In this document: positions 7,276-10,453 of the stretch, piece after piece
Numbering within the stretch: position 1 is the first letter of the stretch
Layout of the letters: each line of letters starts with the position of its first letter
Assembly (NCBI GenBank): GCA_900155495.1
Contig: FTLJ01001297.1
Coordinates: 1 to 10,453 of the forward strand
DNA: 10,453 bases
Direction of reading: 5' to 3'
From: Porogramme epimiltina
Taxonomy: Eukaryota > Basidiomycota > Agaricomycetes > Polyporales > Polyporaceae
The notes under the pieces: model-generated
Database searches by the model: none
Seen by the model: only the letters and a program-made list of their open reading frames with translations
Told to the model about the DNA's origin: nothing
Program-made: the position numbers and the translations under genes

Positions 7276-8330
7276 ATGCAGGCTGGTGCGGGAGCAGACG
7301 TTGATCCCGGTGCAGACGAGGAGGAACTCCACGGCGCGTAAGATCATGGCGCGACCATTGTGGTGGACATAGATTTCGACTCGCAAAACCGGATCGGTAA
7401 GTATGCACTACGTACAGCCGGTTTCATGTAATACTGACGCGCGCCTCGTCTTATGCACCTAGCAGCTACAAATGGACCTGGACAATCCCTCTGCTGACGT
7501 TAGGGCTGTGGAGGGCGACTCGTGGGACATGAGGCGAGGGAGGAAAGTGCTCGAGGTATGTCTGTCTCTCTGCACTCCTTCCTGGTTATTCTACTTTTTC
7601 TCATCACGCGCGAGCAGACCCTCTCGCTACAGCTCTCTCACGGAAACCACCAAATCGAGGCACACGACTCCAAGATCGCATACCTCGAATCGCTCGACGC
7701 CTACTGTTGCCGCGCACACCATACCATCACGGTGACCCTCGCGTCTGCCGTCGCGCGCGCAGAGGCTGCTGCTAACGAAGCGTTATCTCGCCGAGACTGA
7801 GCGCGAAGTAGCACAAGCCCTGCTCGCTCGCGCGGCCCGCGAGGCGTCCAGGCTCACTCCAGGCGCAAGCGTCGCGCGCGTTCAACCGCCCAGCGGGAGC
7901 AACGTCGTCCTGGCGGATTAGCGCCCATGGCGATGACGTCACCGCTCAGCTGGTCCAGCCTCCCGACGTCCCCTGCTCAGCAGCATGCGCCGTCGACACT
8001 CCTCCCCCCCCCGCGCGCTCGGTTGGACGCGATATCTCGTGAGCAGGCCTTGCGCCGGGCCTAGGTCAAGTTGGAGACCTTCGAGTCGGCCTTGCTTCGC
8101 CTTCCCACGCCGGACGCCGCAGTGAATGTCGGCCCGCGCCCTCAGTCGACGTCGACGCGGCCGCGGGCTCACTCTCTCCATCTACCATTCTACCCCATAC
8201 GGCCAGATAAATGCTATAGGAGATGATACGAGCTTCAACGACGTGTGGGCGTGGTCGCATGTGCCTCCAGACGCTGGCGACGATGCAGACGACGAGCTCA
8301 AAGTGCTGCTGCGATCCACCCACAGACGTC
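7276..8330 (+). pseudogene. Coiled-coil Ala/Asp-rich protein of unknown function, decayed
   Basis: A series of protein-like segments reads in order but not in one frame. ATG 7276 gives MQAGAGADVDPGADEEELHG, stopped by TAA 7339 and continuing in frame to IVVDIDFDSQNRI, with donor G|GTAAGT at 7397. MDLDNPSADVRAVEGDSW (7472-7555) ends at a GTATGT donor; intron 7556-7617 or 7556-7614. TLSLQLSHGNHQIEAHDSKI then AYLESLDAY follow, with Leu/Ile at 7-residue spacing suggesting a coiled coil. After AVARAEAAANEA the frame shifts at a TT (about 7783) to LAETEREVAQALLARAAREA, ending at TAG 7919. HGDDVTAQLVQPPDVPC lies in a third frame up to a run of nine C (8004-8012). RLDAISREQALRRA is then cut by TAG 8062 and resumes as VKLETFESALLRLPTPDAAV. 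INAIGDDTSFNDVWAWSHVP and an Asp-rich stretch finish it. I do not recognise the family. A retrotransposon Gag-like or repeated fungal gene is conceivable, but no zinc knuckle, protease or reverse transcriptase was seen. Confidence 0.45.
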
Positions 8331-9342
8331 TTCGCCCCTTCGCGGGTCCACTGCGCTGTACCTCGCTCCTCCTCCCTCCCCCGATTGCCCGAACCCCCTT
8401 CAGGCCCTCAAAACGACCGCCCCGTCCGGTTATGGCGTGCAAATTCCACCTCGGAGGGCGAGTTGCGCCCGTAGTCCTCCTGCGTCCACCGGGCCGCGCA
8501 TTCCTCTATCGAGGATTTGATGCGTCTCTATTCCGCTATCCTGGTCTTCTTCTGCAGTGTGCGCTGCTGGCTCGCGCATCCCTGGAGCGTCGAGTGGTGC
8601 TGTGAGGCAGTGGAGGTAACGTTGAGACATCAGGTGGCGGAGTATCGGGGCTGTGAAGGTCCTCTATCCGGGTTTGTACCTATTCTATCATGGGGGCTTC
8701 TTTACCTTTTAGCTTTGTCGGGGAATATGTCATGCTTGAGCGCGTCCCCCTTTACTTGCTCTCGTTGGAGGATACTCGTTATATACCGTGTAGTCAATAC
8801 TCGGCTTACCTTCATACTTCCTAGCCCTCTAACCGTATTTGTTGCTGCTGTCGTTAGAGTTTCGTCATCGTAGTTTGGTCTATACTCGTCGTATCGTATA
8901 CAGAGGTCCCCCTCACATTATAACCGCTTTCCGTCACAGTCCGACATACAGAACACGGTGATCCATCCAGATAGGAGGTCCGTGCCGTACAAGCGTCTGT
9001 CGAGACAGGTGACGTGAGACAAAAAATCGACTTCGGGGGTGCGATCGAAGGACGCTGCAAAGATGAGGCGGAGCATCCTGGCCTACTGTGCGGGCTCGTC
9101 ACTCGGTGCGCTCAGCTCATCATCTGATAAGCGTGATGCCTGCTGATCACTTGTTCCGCCCTTTTAATGCCTAGATGAAGTGCTCTTGTCAACAGGCCTA
9201 CTTAGGCTGATGGCGACGATAAGGAATTTGTTTGGGGCCGAATCACGAGGCACGGAACTTCCCGACGTGGATTTCAACGAGAGGTATACCACCAACGCTC
9301 ACCTCCAAACCTTCATCTGCTACGCGTTCCCTCTCCCACAAC
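8331..9342. other. No supported gene; upstream region of the F-box gene
   Basis: From 8331 to 8640 several overlapping frames are open because the DNA is C-rich, but none has a recognisable motif. It may be the last part of the decayed coiled-coil gene. From 8640 to 8880 the sequence turns T-rich and resembles a 3' untranslated or intergenic stretch (TTTACCTTTTAGC, TTATATACCG). From 8880 to 9342 it leads into the F-box-like gene; the last 50 bases before its ATG are mildly pyrimidine-rich (TTCCCTCTCCCACAAC). No clear TATA box or terminator was identified. Confidence 0.35.
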
Positions 9343-10453
9343 ATGGTCGCAAGGCCTCTTCCTGCGGAGCTCGGGCTCCTCGTCATTGATCACATAGGTG
9401 CCGACGCAGATAAGGACCACGGTTGGGTATCGGAAGCGAAATACCTCAAAACCCTCTGTATCTGTGCTCTGGTATGCAAGGACTGGCTTCATCGCAGCCG
9501 TTTCTATCTCCTCCGGTCAATTTATATTCAAGACAAGGCTGGGCTGGACACTCTCCAAAATGCGTTCCGTGAGAATCCTTCCTTTCGACATCTCGTTCGC
9601 GCTATCCATGTTACCAATCCCGATACCGACACCAATGAAGAGCGGGTTCCACTTCACCTTGCCCTCTTGTTACTCAGAACGATGCCCTCGTGTACTATCA
9701 AACTCGCTATATCCAGGGATATCCCTCTCGACAACATCACCCGTCGGTGCCTGTCCCTAGGCTATCCGCACATCTTACACCTTCACCTCCACAGCATGGA
9801 AGTGCAGATCAATCGTGTGCATCATCTCGTCAATGCCTTCCCCTCTCTCCGAACTCTCTCGTACTCCAGGGAAACGGTTTATGGACCAGTTTGTTCTAAG
9901 TACAGCATTGCGCTCAAATGTCACCGGTCCCGCCTCACGGTGCGTGTACATGTTACCATGGCTTGTGGCACACCGGGCTGAGCCGAAATCTAGGAGGCGG
10001 ATGTTTTCGCACGTGACAAAGAGAAAGCACGTATCACCGACGATAGCCAGCCATATATTGCGCATAGCCTCCGTCACCGCTTGGAGGGCATGGAGCTACG
10101 AGAAGATGACTGGGTTGAAGACGGTGAGTCTGAACAGCTTTCAGTATTTGACATACTAGTGATTCATACTACTCTCTGTAGATGGCCGTATTCTTGATCT
10201 TTCGACGTTTCCCCTACTTCATTCATTGTCTCTCTGCCTGCCAGAGGATCCTGATACTGACACTCTGGAAACGGTGATCAAACTCCTCACACACAGACCG
10301 CCTTGCCCACCTCTACGCACCATCACCCTCGTATTTGACAGTGTGTTCCGTTCTACAAATCATTCACATAATGAAGCACAACTGGAAAAGATCTCAGGAG
10401 AAGAGTATTGCGCTCTCTACCACAAGATTGATGGTATCCTCGGTGATCAGCAA
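9343..10453 (+). CDS. F-box-like domain protein, 3' end beyond window
   Basis: Three exons give 333 codons without a stop: 9343-9939, 9994-10123 and 10182 to the window edge. Introns are 9940-9993 (GTGCGT...TCTAG, 54 nt, phase 0) and 10124-10181 (GTGAGT...TGTAG, 58 nt, phase 1), both needed to avoid stops. The start at ATG 9343 puts the F-box-like motif at the N-terminus: LPAELGLLVIDHI (residues 6-18) and ICALVCKDWLHRSRFYLLRS (40-59). The rest is Leu-rich with repeated short strands typical of fungal F-box/LRR-like proteins (PHILHLHLHSMEVQ; FPSLRTLSYS; LDLSTFPLLHSLSLCLPEDP; PPLRTITLVFD). Such proteins usually recruit substrates to SCF ubiquitin ligases through Skp1; the substrate is unknown and the role here is inferred. 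Unlike its neighbours the gene shows no frame break in the window. Agaricomycetes often carry large families of these genes, so a paralogue search would be informative. Confidence 0.8.

Noticed and set aside
6779..7941. Two perfect TGACGTCA (CRE-like) sites at 6779-6786 and 7934-7941
   Set aside because: They lie in or near protein-like sequence, are 1.1 kb apart, and are not placed upstream of a supported gene; chance is the simpler explanation.
8854..9102. Minus-strand open frame of 82 codons
   Set aside because: No motif, no splice context and no codon pattern distinguishing it from chance in a non-coding stretch.
1..10453. CRISPR arrays, bacterial operons, ribosome binding sites, rRNA
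   Set aside because: Gene structure is eukaryotic with introns; the tandem repeats lack regular unique spacers and nothing resembles rRNA.

Overview
The window looks like nuclear DNA of a filamentous basidiomycete, probably an agaricomycete such as a polypore. It is GC-rich, its introns are mostly 53-65 nt with GT...AG ends, its gene starts are pyrimidine-rich, and its proteins belong to fungal families (a DUF7729-like ectodomain, a Ser-rich single-pass surface protein, an ABCC-type transporter, an F-box/LRR-like protein). No bacterial, viral or organellar signal was seen. The assignment rests on sequence character and remembered family patterns; no search was possible. The window has a 2-N gap at 6813-6814, so it comes from a draft assembly.

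Layout. 1-270: short palindromic repeats of the CGCTATAG type. 261-1562 (minus): a DUF7729-like surface protein gene with three exons, its N-terminal tail and ectodomain joined out of frame where the membrane helix and linker should be. 1563-2166: divergent intergenic region, pyrimidine-rich on the minus strand. 2167-3370 (plus): the 3' half of a Ser-rich single-pass membrane protein gene, also lacking its membrane helix and carrying several frame changes. 3440-3640: a second block of GCTATAG repeats with a 30-bp tandem duplication. 3618-5640: a mosaic of an unidentified orphan exon, a 128-bp inverted-repeat element, a fragment of the second membrane domain of an ABC transporter, a G-rich repeat and a 16-bp minisatellite. 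The minisatellite and G-rich repeats occur on both sides of the ABC fragment. 5640-7275: no gene I can defend. 7276-8330 (plus): a decayed gene for a coiled-coil, Ala/Asp-rich protein of unknown function. 8331-9342: no gene, then the upstream region of the last gene. 9343-10453 (plus): an apparently intact F-box-like gene that runs off the window.

The genes do not form a pathway. The main impression is a repeat-rich region of gene remnants next to one intact F-box gene. The most notable shared feature is that all three recognisable membrane-protein remnants lack hydrophobic segments their families normally have, while neighbouring soluble parts remain readable. Several frame changes lie at homopolymers (C4, G5, C9), so part of the apparent decay could be sequencing error.
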